A stretch of 64,000 nt of DNA from positions 496,001 to 560,000 of the forward strand of contig NZ_JABSSX010000001.1 of assembly GCF_013280495.1 (NCBI RefSeq), given 5' to 3'. Position numbers and translations under genes: made by a program. Source of the stretch: Brevibacterium permense. Its GTDB lineage: Bacteria; Actinomycetota; Actinomycetes; Actinomycetales; Brevibacteriaceae. The notes below the pieces were generated by a model. The model worked only from the letters and a program-made list of their open reading frames with translations. It was not told where the DNA came from and ran no database searches. This document shows positions 45,508 to 54,992 of this stretch, piece after piece. Positions within the stretch are counted from its first letter, which is position 1; each line of letters opens with the position of its first letter.

Positions 45508-45640
45508 CGTGTCTCCTTCATCGGCGTGGTCGAGGGTTCGATCCGCGTGGTCGGTGGTGCGGGACTGACTGTGGGGCGTGGTCAGTTGTACGGGGGCTGA
45601 CTGTGGGAGCGGGCGTGGTCGGTGGTGCGGAGTGCGGTCG

Positions 45641-46579
45641 TTACGGGCTGAGGTCGAGGACGGTCAGGGACGGGAAGACGGCGAAGATCACGGTGACGGG
45701 AAGCACGAATACGACAACCGGAACGAGCATTCCGATCTCTTTGCGACCGGACAGTTCGAGCAGCCTTCGCCGAGACTGTTCGCGCACGTCAGCGGCTTGG
45801 GATCGGAGCACCTCGGCCAGCGGGGTGCCGCGGGTCATGGACACTGCAAGGCCGTCGACGAACTGGACGATCTCGGGGATGGCGATGCGCGTGGCCATCC
45901 CATCGAGCGCTTCGACCAACGGTGTCCCGGTGCGAGTGGCAGCCAGGGCTGCGCGGAGTTCGTCGATGAGGTCGCCGGAGCAGGTGCGGCACACGCGTTC
46001 GAGAGCCTCCACGATCCCTTCACCGGCGGTGATGGACAGTGCGAGGAGTTCGGCGACGGTGGGGAATTCGGCGAGCACGCGGGATTCGTGGCGGGCGATA
46101 GCTTGGCTGAGTCGCCAATCGTTGAAGACGTGCCCGGCGATGCCGCCGCTGATGACGAGGACGACGGTGACGATGGGGGAGAAGCCGCGTTGCGCCGACA
46201 GGGCACCGGCCAGACCGCCGGCGACGATCATCCCGACGAGGATGCTCAGCACCTGGCTGATGCGGAAGCGTTCGATCGTGGCATTGCCGCCGAGGCGGTC
46301 GATGCGCAGTCGCAGAGTCGCATCCGTGGTGATGCGCGACGTCACCCACAGAGTCGAACCGATCAGCCAGGATTTCACCAGCCCCCAGAACCCCTCGGTG
46401 CGAGGGGTCGGCGGAGCGTAGATGTCGACCAGGGATTCCTGATCCCGCAGATAGGGTGCGATCCGCGACGACAGAGTCGGTCTGCGCAGCGGCGGGAGGG
46501 AGAGGACGAAGACACACAGGGCGAAGCCGTTGAAGAGCCCGAGGACCAGGACCGACAGGGGCTCGCCGAGGAGGCTCAT
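45641..46579 (-). CDS. tadC: Tad pilus inner-membrane protein TadC
   Basis: A 312-residue type II secretion F-domain protein with membrane helices near the N-terminus (LSVLVLGLFNGFALCVFVL), in the middle, and at the C-terminus (GMLVPVVVFVLPVTVIFAVF). The cytoplasmic part has AELLALSITAGEGIVEALERV and GTPLVEALDGMATR, the GspF-like core. It overlaps tadB by 4 bases and would form the assembly platform with TadB. Confidence 0.87.
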   Translation of the reverse strand: MSLLGEPLSVLVLGLFNGFALCVFVLSLPPLRRPTLSSRIAPYLRDQESLVDIYAPPTPRTEGFWGLVKSWLIGSTLWVTSRITTDATLRLRIDRLGGNATIERFRISQVLSILVGMIVAGGLAGALSAQRGFSPIVTVVLVISGGIAGHVFNDWRLSQAIARHESRVLAEFPTVAELLALSITAGEGIVEALERVCRTCSGDLIDELRAALAATRTGTPLVEALDGMATRIAIPEIVQFVDGLAVSMTRGTPLAEVLRSQAADVREQSRRRLLELSGRKEIGMLVPVVVFVLPVTVIFAVFPSLTVLDLSP

Positions 46580-47550
46580 GCCGCCCGTCCGTCCGCAGCG
46601 TCTTTGTCGTCGGCGGAGAATCCGCCACTCGCGCCGGGGCTGCCCGCGAAACGTCGGTGGGCGGCGCTGAGTGAGGACCCTTCGATGACTCTGGGTTCGG
46701 ACGGGAGCCGACCGATGCGCTTCATCGCCTGATACGCCAGCAGAGAGACGACGAAGCCCGCCGCCAGGAGGATCAGCCCGGTCCGCGAGTTGTACGCCAC
46801 GGCCGTTTCGGGTCGCGTGGAGAGGAACGCGAGCACCACCCACGGTGCAGCGACGGCCAATCGGGCACCATTGACCGTCCATTGCTGGCGGGCGGAGAGC
46901 TCGTTGCGGGTGCGGGCATCGTCGCGGACGAACTGAGCCAAGGCGCGGAGCATGGTGCCCAGATCGCTGCCGCCGACCTGCCTGGTGACGCTGAGCGCGA
47001 CGACGATGCGGTCGGCCACCGGGTCGGCGCTGACTTGCCGAAAGCGCTCCAACGCCAATGCGAACGAACCGCTGGCCCGATATTCCTCGGCGAAGACTTC
47101 GAACAGCGGTCGCAGCGGTTCGGGTCCGCGGTGGGCCAGGGAACTCAGTGCTTCGGGCAGGGACAGACCCGCACGGACACCGGAATTGAGATGGTCGAGA
47201 GTCTCTGGCCACAGCTCCCGCCGCATCACCTGTCGGCTCCGCGCCCGGTGCTGCAGCGCCCGATGCGGCAGCCAGGAGGCGAACAGACCGAAGCACAGCG
47301 CGATCGCCCACGATCCGGTGAGCACTGTGGCGACGACTGCGACGACACAGAACGCTGCGACGGAGATGAGCAGCAGGTGTGCCGGCCGCAGCCTGGGGAA
47401 TCCGGCCCCGGTGAGCATGTCATCGAGTTCGCGCACCCACCGCGACTGGGTCCGCTTGCCCTGCGGTCGCCGCCACAGCGACATCCAGATGAGGAACAGT
47501 CCTGCCCCGAGGCAGGCACCGATGAGCAGAGCGGACTGGGAATAGCTCAT
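46576..47550 (-). CDS. tadB: Tad pilus inner-membrane protein TadB
   Basis: A 324-residue type II secretion F-domain protein. Helices at the N-terminus (LIGACLGAGLFLIWMSLW and VAAFCVVAVVATVL) and C-terminus flank the cytoplasmic core with LDHLNSGVRAGLSLPEALSSL. It follows tadA with a 4-base overlap. TadB and TadC form the platform on which pilin is added. Confidence 0.87.
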   Translation of the reverse strand: MSYSQSALLIGACLGAGLFLIWMSLWRRPQGKRTQSRWVRELDDMLTGAGFPRLRPAHLLLISVAAFCVVAVVATVLTGSWAIALCFGLFASWLPHRALQHRARSRQVMRRELWPETLDHLNSGVRAGLSLPEALSSLAHRGPEPLRPLFEVFAEEYRASGSFALALERFRQVSADPVADRIVVALSVTRQVGGSDLGTMLRALAQFVRDDARTRNELSARQQWTVNGARLAVAAPWVVLAFLSTRPETAVAYNSRTGLILLAAGFVVSLLAYQAMKRIGRLPSEPRVIEGSSLSAAHRRFAGSPGASGGFSADDKDAADGRAA

Positions 47551-48791
47551 GCCGCCTCCAGAATGGCGTGAAGATCGCGGCCGATGGCCGCAAATCGCTC
47601 GCCGAGGTGGCCGAACCCCTGACCGCGAATGAGCTGTCCTCGTGGCGAATGGAAGATCGTGTCGAGTTCGACGACGTCGCCTTCGACTCCGCCAGGCACC
47701 GCGCAGATCTCATCGACTCGACGCACTCCGGACGGATCCCTGCGCAGGTGGACGACGACATCGAGGCTGACGGCGACGGTGGGCACGACGAACGACGAGG
47801 AGATATTCGCCCCGGCCAGAAGGGGCAGGGTGCAGATCTTCGTGATCGCCGCTCGAGCAGAGTTCGCGTGGATTGTGCCCATCCCGGGCAGCCCGGAATT
47901 CAGCGCGACCAGGAGGTCCAGGCTTTCGGCTTCTCGGACCTCGCCGACGATGATGCGCGTCGGTCGCATCCGCAGCGCCTCTTTGACCAGGGCGCGGAGG
48001 GTGACTTCGCCGGTTCCTTCCAGTGACGGCTGGCGGCACTGCATGGGAACCCAGTCGCGGCTGGGCAGATTGAGTTCGAAGACCTCTTCGCAGGAGATCG
48101 TACGTTCGCGGGCTGGAATCGAGCCGGCCAAGGCGTTGAGCATAGTGGTTTTGCCCGCCTGAGTTGCCCCGGAGACGAGGATATTGGCACCGCACGTCAC
48201 GGCCGCGTCGAGGAACTCGGCGGCCCCAGGAGTCAGTGAGCCGTGAGCGACGAGGTTGGCGAGGTTACGCGGCCGGGCGATGAACTTGCGGATATTCACG
48301 GCCGGGTGGGTGCGAGTGATATCGGGCAACACGACATGCAGCCGGGACCCGTCGGGCAGAATGGCGTCGACAAATGGTTGGGAAAGGTCGACGCGCCGGC
48401 CCGAGGTGCGCAGCATCCGCTCGATGAGGTCGTCGAGTTCGCCCGAACTCAGCTTCGTCGTCGTCAGCTGGTGGATTCCGTCGACGGCGATGAAGACCTC
48501 ACTCGGGGAGTTCACCCAGATCTCTTCGACGTGCGGATCATCGAAATAGTCCTGCAGGGCACCGAAACCTGAGAGCTGATTATCGATATGCCGAAACGTC
48601 GCCTCTTTGTCCTCGAGCGCGGGGAGATCGGCGACGAGGCTGCGCTCATCGTATTCGGCGATGACGGTGCGAATGAGCTCGCGAGAGCGCTGAATATCTG
48701 CGCGCGGATCCACATCGAGATCTCTGATCCGCTTGTGAACCTCGCTGGTGATGACTTCGGTGGCTTCCACTCTGAACCCTTGCCCGATCAT
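47547..48791 (-). CDS. tadA: Tad pilus assembly ATPase TadA/CpaF
   Basis: A 414-residue GspE/PulE-type traffic ATPase. The N-terminal helical part is followed by VEEIWVNSPSEVFIAVDG, the Walker A GATQAGKT at about 207-214, an Asp box (TISCEEVFEL) and the His box GMGTIHANSA. It powers pilin assembly in the cytoplasm. First gene of the minus-strand tad unit; a TadZ/CpaE localisation factor and TadV peptidase are not seen upstream. Confidence 0.92.
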   Translation of the reverse strand: MIGQGFRVEATEVITSEVHKRIRDLDVDPRADIQRSRELIRTVIAEYDERSLVADLPALEDKEATFRHIDNQLSGFGALQDYFDDPHVEEIWVNSPSEVFIAVDGIHQLTTTKLSSGELDDLIERMLRTSGRRVDLSQPFVDAILPDGSRLHVVLPDITRTHPAVNIRKFIARPRNLANLVAHGSLTPGAAEFLDAAVTCGANILVSGATQAGKTTMLNALAGSIPARERTISCEEVFELNLPSRDWVPMQCRQPSLEGTGEVTLRALVKEALRMRPTRIIVGEVREAESLDLLVALNSGLPGMGTIHANSARAAITKICTLPLLAGANISSSFVVPTVAVSLDVVVHLRRDPSGVRRVDEICAVPGGVEGDVVELDTIFHSPRGQLIRGQGFGHLGERFAAIGRDLHAILEAA

Positions 48792-48936
48792 TCAATTGAC
48801 AGCGTGATTTGCTGTTTAACCTATCTGTAGTCGAAAGAAGAATCTAGTCAATTCCGAAATCTGTGGATAACTGGGAATGGGTTCTGCAAATGCTCACGGT
48901 GTAGTTTCACGAATGTCGTTGTGCGGTGTTTTCGCC

Positions 48937-48965
48937 TTGCGCAGGGGTGGGTTTCGGTCTATATT
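48937..48965 (+). promoter_or_regulatory. Predicted sigma-70 type promoter
   Basis: TTGCGC (48937-48942) and TATATT (48960-48965) are separated by exactly 17 bases. A start near 48972 would give a roughly 74-base transcript to the terminator at 49041-49045, or a longer one into prfB. Confidence 0.6.
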
Positions 48966-48971
48966 TTCCTC

Positions 48972-49045
48972 ACAGTCTTCGCATGAAGCGATGTGAGCCG
49001 CGCCGCCGGCGGGATGAAACAGATCTCCCGTCGGCGGCGCTTTTT
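48972..49045 (+). ncRNA. Predicted small RNA or prfB attenuator leader
   Basis: The segment downstream of the promoter folds into two hairpins: a bulged one pairing CTCACA with TGTGAG (from 48970), and an intrinsic terminator with 15-base arms 49000-49014 and 49026-49040 (one G-T pair), an 11-base loop and TTTTT at 49041-49045. A start-stop pair ATGTGA is at 48991-48996, just ahead of the terminator. It could be a stand-alone sRNA or a leader controlling prfB. It is not similar to a family I recognise. Confidence 0.55.
49000..49045 (+). terminator. Intrinsic terminator upstream of prfB
   Basis: Arms 49000-49014 and 49026-49040 (GCGCCGCCG core) pair over 15 bases with one wobble, followed by five T. 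It ends no plus-strand gene, so it points to a short RNA or attenuation. Confidence 0.85.
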
Positions 49046-49163
49046 GGGGCCGGGGCGACTGATCGGGGCCCGCCTCGATCGATCAGTCCTCGATATCTCA
49101 ACGGTCGACCTCCTCGGCGCCGTTTCATGCTCGAGGGAGGACATGCACTAGAATCGGATCATT

Positions 49164-50288
49164 ATGGCCTCCACTGATTACGCTTCTGAAATCGCCAACC
49201 TCCGCCAGACGTACAAAGCGATTCTCGACGTGTCCGATCTGGACAACCTGCGCGACGAGGTCGCCGAACTCACGGAGCAGGCGTCGTCGCCGACGTTCTG
49301 GGACGACCCCGATTCGGCGCAGAAGACCTCGGCCAAGCTCTCACACAAGCAGGGCACCCTGGAGAAGCTGGAGAAGTTCGGCGAACGCATCGACGACGCC
49401 GAGCTCCTCGTCGAGATGTCCCAGGATGAAGGCGACTCGGACTCGCTCGAAGAAGCCGACCGCGACATCAGGAAGCTGCGCGATCAGCTGGCCGAACTCG
49501 AGATCTCGACCCTGCTCAGCCACGAATACGACGAGCGCTCCGCCGTCGTGACCGTGCGGTCGGGTGCCGGCGGCGACGACGCGACCGACTGGGCGCAGAT
49601 GCTCACCCGCATGTACGTCCGGTGGGCGGAGAACCGCGGCTACAAGGTCCAGGAGCTCGACACCTCCTATGCAGAAGGCGCGGGCATCAAGTCCGCGACC
49701 ATCCAGATCGACGCGCCCTACGCCTACGGCACGCTGTCGGTCGAAGCCGGCACTCACCGTCTCGTGCGGATCAGCCCCTTCGACAACCAGGGCCGCCGCC
49801 AGACCTCCTTCGCGGCCGTCGAGGTGGTCCCGCTCATCGAATCGACCGACCATGTCGAGATCGACGAGAACGATCTGCGCATCGACGTCTACCGGTCCTC
49901 GGGCCCCGGCGGACAGTCGGTGAACACGACGGACTCGGCCGTGCGCATCACGCACATCCCCACCGGCGTGGTCGTGAGCATGCAGAACGAGAAGTCCCAG
50001 ATCCAGAACCGTGAGGCCGCGATGCGCGTCCTCCAGTCGCGACTGCTCGACCTCAAGCGCCAGGAAGAGGCCGCTCAGAAGAAGGAGCTGGCCGGCGACA
50101 TCAAGGCCAGCTGGGGCGATCAGATGCGCTCGTACGTCACCCATCCGTACCAGATGGTCAAGGACCTGCGCACCGGCTACGAGGTCAACAACCCCTCTGC
50201 CGTCTTCGACGGTGATCTCGACGGACTCATCGAAGCCGGCATCCGCTGGCGCAAGGAACAGGAGATGGCCGAAGAGGCCGAGGCCTGA
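49164..50288 (+). CDS. prfB: Peptide chain release factor 2
   Basis: A 374-residue RF2. Ser204-Pro205-Phe206 (SPF) reads UGA/UAA and Gly249-Gly250-Gln251 in SGPGGQSVN triggers peptide release. There is no internal UGA frameshift site as in E. coli; the frame is continuous. No SD lies 5-10 bases before the ATG; the nearest purine run (GGGAGG) is 24 bases upstream. A TAGAAT at 49149-49154 would place a transcription start about at the start codon, suggesting leaderless translation from that promoter, in addition to the leader discussed above. Confidence 0.97.
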   Translation: MASTDYASEIANLRQTYKAILDVSDLDNLRDEVAELTEQASSPTFWDDPDSAQKTSAKLSHKQGTLEKLEKFGERIDDAELLVEMSQDEGDSDSLEEADRDIRKLRDQLAELEISTLLSHEYDERSAVVTVRSGAGGDDATDWAQMLTRMYVRWAENRGYKVQELDTSYAEGAGIKSATIQIDAPYAYGTLSVEAGTHRLVRISPFDNQGRRQTSFAAVEVVPLIESTDHVEIDENDLRIDVYRSSGPGGQSVNTTDSAVRITHIPTGVVVSMQNEKSQIQNREAAMRVLQSRLLDLKRQEEAAQKKELAGDIKASWGDQMRSYVTHPYQMVKDLRTGYEVNNPSAVFDGDLDGLIEAGIRWRKEQEMAEEAEA

Positions 50289-50518
50289 GCCTGATTCTTC
50301 GAGCAACGGTCCTGATTCCTCGGGCAACGGTACCGAGCCGTCTCACTCGGTCGATGGCCGACTGAGGGTCGGCCGCCTCGGCGAGGTTTCGACCATCACC
50401 GAGGCGACTGTGAACTTCATCAGATCGCAACACACGCCCGGCCGCCTCCGCGAACATCACGGAACTGTTACGTACAGTGGAAGCGGCCGAGCCACCCGCA
50501 ACATGATTGAAGACCGAC

Positions 50519-51208
50519 TTGATCAGATTCGACTCCGTTTCGAAGTCCTACGACACACGTTCCCGCAAAGCACTCGATGACATCTCCTTCGAGGCTGACC
50601 GCGGCGAATTCGTGTTCCTTGTCGGGGCGTCCGGCTCGGGAAAGTCCACGGTCATCCGACTCATCCTGCGTGAAGAGGTCCCAAGCTCCGGTCGCATCCA
50701 CATCGCCGGGAAATCCGTGGTGAAGATGCCCAGCTGGAAGGTGCCCTACCTGCGGCGGGGGATCGGAACCGTGTTCCAGGACTTCCGGCTGCTGCCGAAC
50801 AAGACGGTGTTCGCCAATGTGGCATTCGCCCTCCAGGTGATCGGAAAGTCCCGCGCGGCCATGTCGACTCTCGTCCCCGACGTCCTCGAGACCGTGGGCC
50901 TGGCTGGCAAGGAGAAGCGATACCCCAGTGAGCTCTCCGGCGGTGAGCAGCAGCGTGTGGCCATCGCCCGCGCCGTGGTCAACAAACCCGGAATCCTGCT
51001 CGCCGACGAGCCGACGGGCAACCTCGACCCGGCGACGAGCGCCGACATCATGAACGTCCTCGAGAAGATCAACCGCAACGGCACCACCGTGCTCATGGCC
51101 ACTCACGACGGAGAGATCGTCAATCGGATGCGCCGGAGAGTCATCGAACTGCGCGAAGGCGAAATCGTCCGCGACGTCGAAGAAGGCACTTACGGAGTCG
51201 CCTCATGA
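50519..51208 (+). CDS. ftsE: Cell division ATPase FtsE
   Basis: A 229-residue ABC ATPase of the FtsEX complex that activates wall hydrolases at division. Walker A GASGSGKS is at 36-43, [14 protein letters not shown] the signature, and Walker [15 protein letters not shown] at 50519 gives [11 protein letters not shown], the usual family start and length; TTG at 50507 would add 4 residues. A region of about 230 bases before it holds a 21-base imperfect tandem repeat (50291-50332) and no gene. Overlaps ftsX (ATGA). Confidence 0.93.
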   Translation: MIRFDSVSKSYDTRSRKALDDISFEADRGEFVFLVGASGSGKSTVIRLILREEVPSSGRIHIAGKSVVKMPSWKVPYLRRGIGTVFQDFRLLPNKTVFANVAFALQVIGKSRAAMSTLVPDVLETVGLAGKEKRYPSELSGGEQQRVAIARAVVNKPGILLADEPTGNLDPATSADIMNVLEKINRNGTTVLMATHDGEIVNRMRRRVIELREGEIVRDVEEGTYGVAS

Positions 51209-52119
51209 GGGCCGGTTTCATCCTCTCAGAAGTCTGGTCGGGTCTGCGCCGGAACTTCTCCATGGTCATCTCCGTCGTGCTCGTGACCTTCGTGTCCCTG
51301 CTCTTCGTCGGTGCCGCGATCCTGCTGCAGATGCAGGTCGGTCAGATGAAGGACTTCTGGTACGACCGCGTGCAGGTCTCCGTGTTCCTGTGCCCGCCGG
51401 ATTCGGAAGCGACGAACTGCGTCGACGGCGAGGTCACGGGCGACCAGAAGGATCAGATCCGGTCCGAACTCGAAAGCTCCGATCTGGCCCCCTATGTCGA
51501 CAAGGTCTATTTCGAGGACAAGACCGAGGCTTACGAACACTTCCAGGAGCAGTTCAAGGGCACCAGCCTCGAGGGCACAGTGCCCAAGGACGAGATGAAC
51601 GAATCCTTCCGGGTCAAACTCAAGGACGCCGAGAAGTACGACATCATCAAGGAGACCTTCTCGTCGACTCCCGGGGTGGAAGAGGTTGTCGACCAGAATC
51701 AGCTGCTCGACCGCCTGTTCGGGGTGCTCAACATCGCGACCATCGTGGCGATCGCGATCGCCGGCATCATGCTGCTGTGCGCGATGCTGCTCATCGCCAC
51801 GACCATTCGACTCTCCGCGTTCTCGAGACGCCGGGAGACCGGCATCATGAGGCTCGTCGGCGCGTCGAACACCTTCATCCAGATGCCGTTCCTGCTCGAG
51901 GGTGTCATCGCCTCGGCCATCGGTGCGACACTGTCCGCCGGTGCTCTGGGACTGCTCGTCCACTTCGGAGTCAGCGGTTGGCTGCAGTCGCAGGCCACGG
52001 GATTCAGCCTCATCTCCGGATGGGATGTTCTCCTCATCACCCCCGTACTCATCATCATCGGCGTGCTCATGGCCGGAGCATCGTCGCTGATCACGCTCAA
52101 CAAGTACACGAAGGTCTGA
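51205..52119 (+). CDS. ftsX: Cell division protein FtsX
   Basis: A 304-residue membrane partner of FtsE. An N-terminal helix ([22 protein letters not shown]) is followed by an extracytoplasmic loop to about residue 165 with Cys pair ([12 protein letters not shown]), then three helices ([20 protein letters not shown] and others) of the FtsX fold. The outside loop is the part that touches wall hydrolases in related systems. Followed 1 base later by an M23 peptidase, the likely client. Confidence 0.94.
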   Translation: MRAGFILSEVWSGLRRNFSMVISVVLVTFVSLLFVGAAILLQMQVGQMKDFWYDRVQVSVFLCPPDSEATNCVDGEVTGDQKDQIRSELESSDLAPYVDKVYFEDKTEAYEHFQEQFKGTSLEGTVPKDEMNESFRVKLKDAEKYDIIKETFSSTPGVEEVVDQNQLLDRLFGVLNIATIVAIAIAGIMLLCAMLLIATTIRLSAFSRRRETGIMRLVGASNTFIQMPFLLEGVIASAIGATLSAGALGLLVHFGVSGWLQSQATGFSLISGWDVLLITPVLIIIGVLMAGASSLITLNKYTKV

Positions 52120-52120
52120 G

Positions 52121-53350
52121 ATGAGACGCAGACTCGGACTCGTCCTCACGGCAGTTGCGCTGGCAGTGGTCATGCCGGTCACCTCGGTGGTGGCCGATCC
52201 TCGCGACGACAAGAGCGAGGTCGACGAACGCGTCAAGGAACTCCAGCAGGAGTTCGAAGGCCTCGATGAGGACCTCGCCCGCGTCATCGCCGAACGCGAT
52301 GCCGCGCAGGAGAAGCTGCCGGATGCCGAAGCCGAATCGAAGGCTGCCGACGATGCGCTGGCTGAGGCGATCGAGAAGGACGAGGACATGGCCGCGCGCC
52401 TGACCTCGGCGGAAAACGCGCAGAAGGATCTCAAGGACACGATCAAGTCCGGCAGTGAGGAGATCGACAAGCATAAGACCTCGGCGGCCCGCATCGGAAG
52501 ACAGGCCTACCAGAACTCGGGCATCACGTCCGATCTGGCGATGCTGCTGCAGATGGCCGAGGGCACGAGCGCCGACGGCGGCATCGGTCGCGTCGACTCG
52601 GCGGTGCGATCCCAGCAGCGCACGATCGACAAACTCTCCGAACAGCGGGCGCTGAACAAGAACAACGAAGAGCGGCTCTCAGGCGTGACGGATAAGATCT
52701 CCGACCTCAAGGACGAAGCCGCCGAGGCGGTGCTGGCCAAAGAGGCCGCGCAGGTCGATGCGAAGAAGAAGGCCGACAGCCTCAACGACCTCATCTCCGC
52801 GAAGGACGATGCGGAGAAGACGATCTCCGACAACAAGGACAAGACCGAGAAGCAGCTGGCCGACGAGAGGGCCGAGCAGGACCGGTTGGCCGAGAAGGTC
52901 CGGGAATGGGAGAAGGAGCAGGAGAAGAAGGGCAAGTTCGTCTTCGGCGACGGAGTCCTGGCCAACCCGGCCAAGGGGTACCCGACGACGTCTCCGTTCG
53001 GATACCGCGTCCACCCGATCACCGGTGCACGGAAGCTGCACACGGGAATGGACTTCGGCGTTCCCTGCGGAACCCCGATCCGCTCGGCCGGCGACGGAAT
53101 CGTCATCACCTCCGGCTGGACCGGCGGTTACGGCAACCGCGTCGTCATCTCCCACGGCAAGATCAAGGGCAAATCGATCGCGTCGACGTACAACCACAAC
53201 ACGAAGCTCAAGGTCCACGACGGGCAGAGGGTCAAGAAGGGCGACATCATCTCGTACTCCGGTACGACGGGAGCGTCGACCGGCTGCCACCTGCACTTCG
53301 AGATCATGGAGAACGGCGGCTACGTCGACCCCAAACCCTTCATCTTCTAA
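52121..53350 (+). CDS. EnvC-like M23 peptidase, FtsEX client candidate
   Basis: A 409-residue exported protein. Signal peptide MRRRLGLVLTAVALAVV is followed by a long coiled coil (about 30-270, Lys/Glu/Asp-rich) and an M23 domain. Zinc-site residues His307 and Asp311 in HTGMDF and His390/His392 in CHLHFE are intact, so unlike some EnvC it may be an active endopeptidase. Coiled coil plus ftsX adjacency suggests that the FtsX loop engages the coiled coil to unlock the M23 site. Stop TAA begins copy 2 of the palindrome. Confidence 0.9.
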   Translation: MRRRLGLVLTAVALAVVMPVTSVVADPRDDKSEVDERVKELQQEFEGLDEDLARVIAERDAAQEKLPDAEAESKAADDALAEAIEKDEDMAARLTSAENAQKDLKDTIKSGSEEIDKHKTSAARIGRQAYQNSGITSDLAMLLQMAEGTSADGGIGRVDSAVRSQQRTIDKLSEQRALNKNNEERLSGVTDKISDLKDEAAEAVLAKEAAQVDAKKKADSLNDLISAKDDAEKTISDNKDKTEKQLADERAEQDRLAEKVREWEKEQEKKGKFVFGDGVLANPAKGYPTTSPFGYRVHPITGARKLHTGMDFGVPCGTPIRSAGDGIVITSGWTGGYGNRVVISHGKIKGKSIASTYNHNTKLKVHDGQRVKKGDIISYSGTTGASTGCHLHFEIMENGGYVDPKPFIF

Positions 53351-53409
53351 TTGCTACCTGACGGCGGCCCAGCAACCTCGCGCGCGGTTGCTGGGCCGCC
53401 GTCAGGTAG
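53348..53409 (+). repeat. Stop-codon palindrome, copy 2 (after the M23 peptidase)
   Basis: Begins with the stop codon in TAATTGCTACCTGACGG. Arms 53354-53377 and 53386-53409 are perfectly complementary over 24 bases with an 8-base loop, then GTTTTGG. Nearly identical to copy 1 and copy 3. Confidence 0.93.
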
Positions 53410-53513
53410 TTTTGGGAGGGGACGGGCGTGCGGAAGGGCGGCGATGGGATAGAATTGATGGCTGTGCCCGCAAACGCGTGCACAGGTGATCGGGAGCAGA
53501 GAGGGGGCCGGTC

Positions 53514-53984
53514 ATGCCGAAAGACACAGGCAAGAAAGTCATAGCGAGGAACCGCAAGGCGCGCCACGACTATCACATCGAAGACACGTGGGAGGCCGGG
53601 CTCGTACTCACCGGCACCGAGGTGAAATCGCTGCGCGAAGGCCGAGCCTCGCTCACCGACGGCTTCGCCCTCATCTTCCAGAATGAGGCCTGGCTGGAGA
53701 ACGTCTACATTCCCGAATATCTGCAGGGGACATGGACGAACCACTCGGCCCGCCGTCGTCGTAAGCTGCTGCTCCACCGCGAGGAGATCCTCAAGATCTC
53801 GCAGAAGGTCAAGGAATCCGGCCGGACCCTGGTCCCGCTGGAGCTGTACTTCGACGGTTCACGCGTCAAGGTCGAGATCGCCCTGGCCCGCGGCAAGCGC
53901 GAATGGGATAAGCGACAGGCACTGCGCGAAGCGCAGGATAAACGCGAAGCCGAACGCGCCATGAAGTCCAAGCAGTACCTGTAA
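53514..53984 (+). CDS. smpB: tmRNA-binding protein SmpB
   Basis: A 156-residue partner of tmRNA in trans-translation. Core residues [35 protein letters not shown] and the basic C-terminal tail ([13 protein letters not shown]) are typical. Start at 53514 has GAGAGGGGGCC upstream; TAGAAT at 53450-53455 may be its -10 element. The tmRNA gene lies 221 bases downstream. Confidence 0.97.
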   Translation: MPKDTGKKVIARNRKARHDYHIEDTWEAGLVLTGTEVKSLREGRASLTDGFALIFQNEAWLENVYIPEYLQGTWTNHSARRRRKLLLHREEILKISQKVKESGRTLVPLELYFDGSRVKVEIALARGKREWDKRQALREAQDKREAERAMKSKQYL

Positions 53985-54205
53985 GGGCCGGTCGATGGCG
54001 GGTGAGATCCCCGCCATCACCATCGTCTCTCGGCTCCTTCGCCGAGGCGGTCCGAGCGTATCCGAGCACGCCCGGTCACATATTCGCGGAGTTCGGGGAA
54101 TGCAATTGGCTCGGTCTGCGTTGTACGAGTATGCTGGAGTATCTGATCGGCGCCAGCAGCCGCCTCGGCGGATGAAACACCTGATCAGTTTTGGTAACAG
54201 AATAT

Positions 54206-54580
54206 GGGGATGATCGGTTTCGACGTCGGACACTGCGTCGGGAGAAGCGGGCCGAGAATGCAGAGTCATCTCGTTAATGTCCTCTGCAAAACAATAGGTG
54301 CTAAGTCTAACAACCGCACCGATTTCGCCCTCGCTGCCTGATAGAGCGCGAGCTGCGAATCCGTCAGCCTAGAGTTGCCTCTGCTCTAGATCCTGGCGTC
54401 GTTTAAGAGGCCACTGCTTCAGGCACATGTTGGGGGTGCCTGAGGGACTTTCACTCAACTCCGTTCGTTGGCTTACGTGTTCGTGCGATAGCCAGAACCT
54501 AAGACACTAGTTCACGAACTGCGCCCGGAGAAGTCCTGACAATCTGCCGACGGACGCGGGTTCGATTCCCGCCATCTCCA
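54206..54580 (+). ncRNA. ssrA: tmRNA (ssrA)
   Basis: The 5' part GGGGATGATCGGTTTCGACG and the 3' T-arm GGTTCGATTCCCGCC are characteristic. The acceptor stem pairs 54206-54212 with 54573-54579 (one G-U), A at 54580 is the discriminator and CCA is not encoded. The resume codon GCT at 54300 starts a tag AKSNNRTDFALAA ending with TGA at 54339-54341, so the tag is 13 residues. It rescues stalled ribosomes with SmpB. Confidence 0.96.
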
Positions 54581-54587
54581 CGTGTCT

Positions 54588-54620
54588 AAGCCCCGGATGC
54601 CGCAAGGATCCGGGGCTTTT
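54588..54620 (+). terminator. tmRNA terminator
   Basis: Arms 54588-54598 and 54608-54618 of 11 bases (AAGCCCCGGAT) with a 9-base loop and TTTT; 8 bases beyond the mature tmRNA end. Confidence 0.92.
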
Positions 54621-54802
54621 CGCTGTCCGGAGATCCCCAGAACTGACACTTTGACCCGTCGAAGTCGACGAAGCGTCGAATAGAGCGAACACCATCGCCG
54701 AGGCGGCCGGACAGGACCGTTCACACCTGTCCCTTGGAGAGCGGCTGAGTTCAGCCCCGATGAGATACGGTGGATCCGAGTTCAGAGAGGGGACCGGCAC
54801 CG

Positions 54803-54946
54803 ATGTTCTATCCGCCGCTGATCGGCTACCTGCTCCTTGCCGTTGTCTGCGCCGTTCTCGCGGTCTCGGGGTGGCTGCTCATCCTCGGCCTCTTTGTCAG
54901 AGTCTGGACGACGGCCAACCGCCCGGCGCGGTCCGCAGACAACTGA
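54803..54946 (+). CDS. Small single-pass membrane protein, 47 residues
   Basis: ATG at 54803 is preceded by GAGAGGGG. One hydrophobic helix (GYLLLAVVCAVLAVSGWLLI) is flanked by a short MFYPPLI start and a basic tail (WTTANRPARSADN). No family is recognised. The stop lies 46 bases before a decayed DUF2993 gene; it may be an intact relic of the same lost operon. Confidence 0.5.
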   Translation: MFYPPLIGYLLLAVVCAVLAVSGWLLILGLFVRVWTTANRPARSADN

Positions 54947-54992
54947 CCTGCCACGGCGACGACCGCCATACCGTCGTCTGGGCACCACAATC

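Noticed and set aside
48926..49177. 83-codon plus-strand frame running through the terminator upstream of prfB
   Set aside because: Arg/Pro-rich, crosses a strong terminator and overlaps the prfB start out of frame; treated as noncoding.
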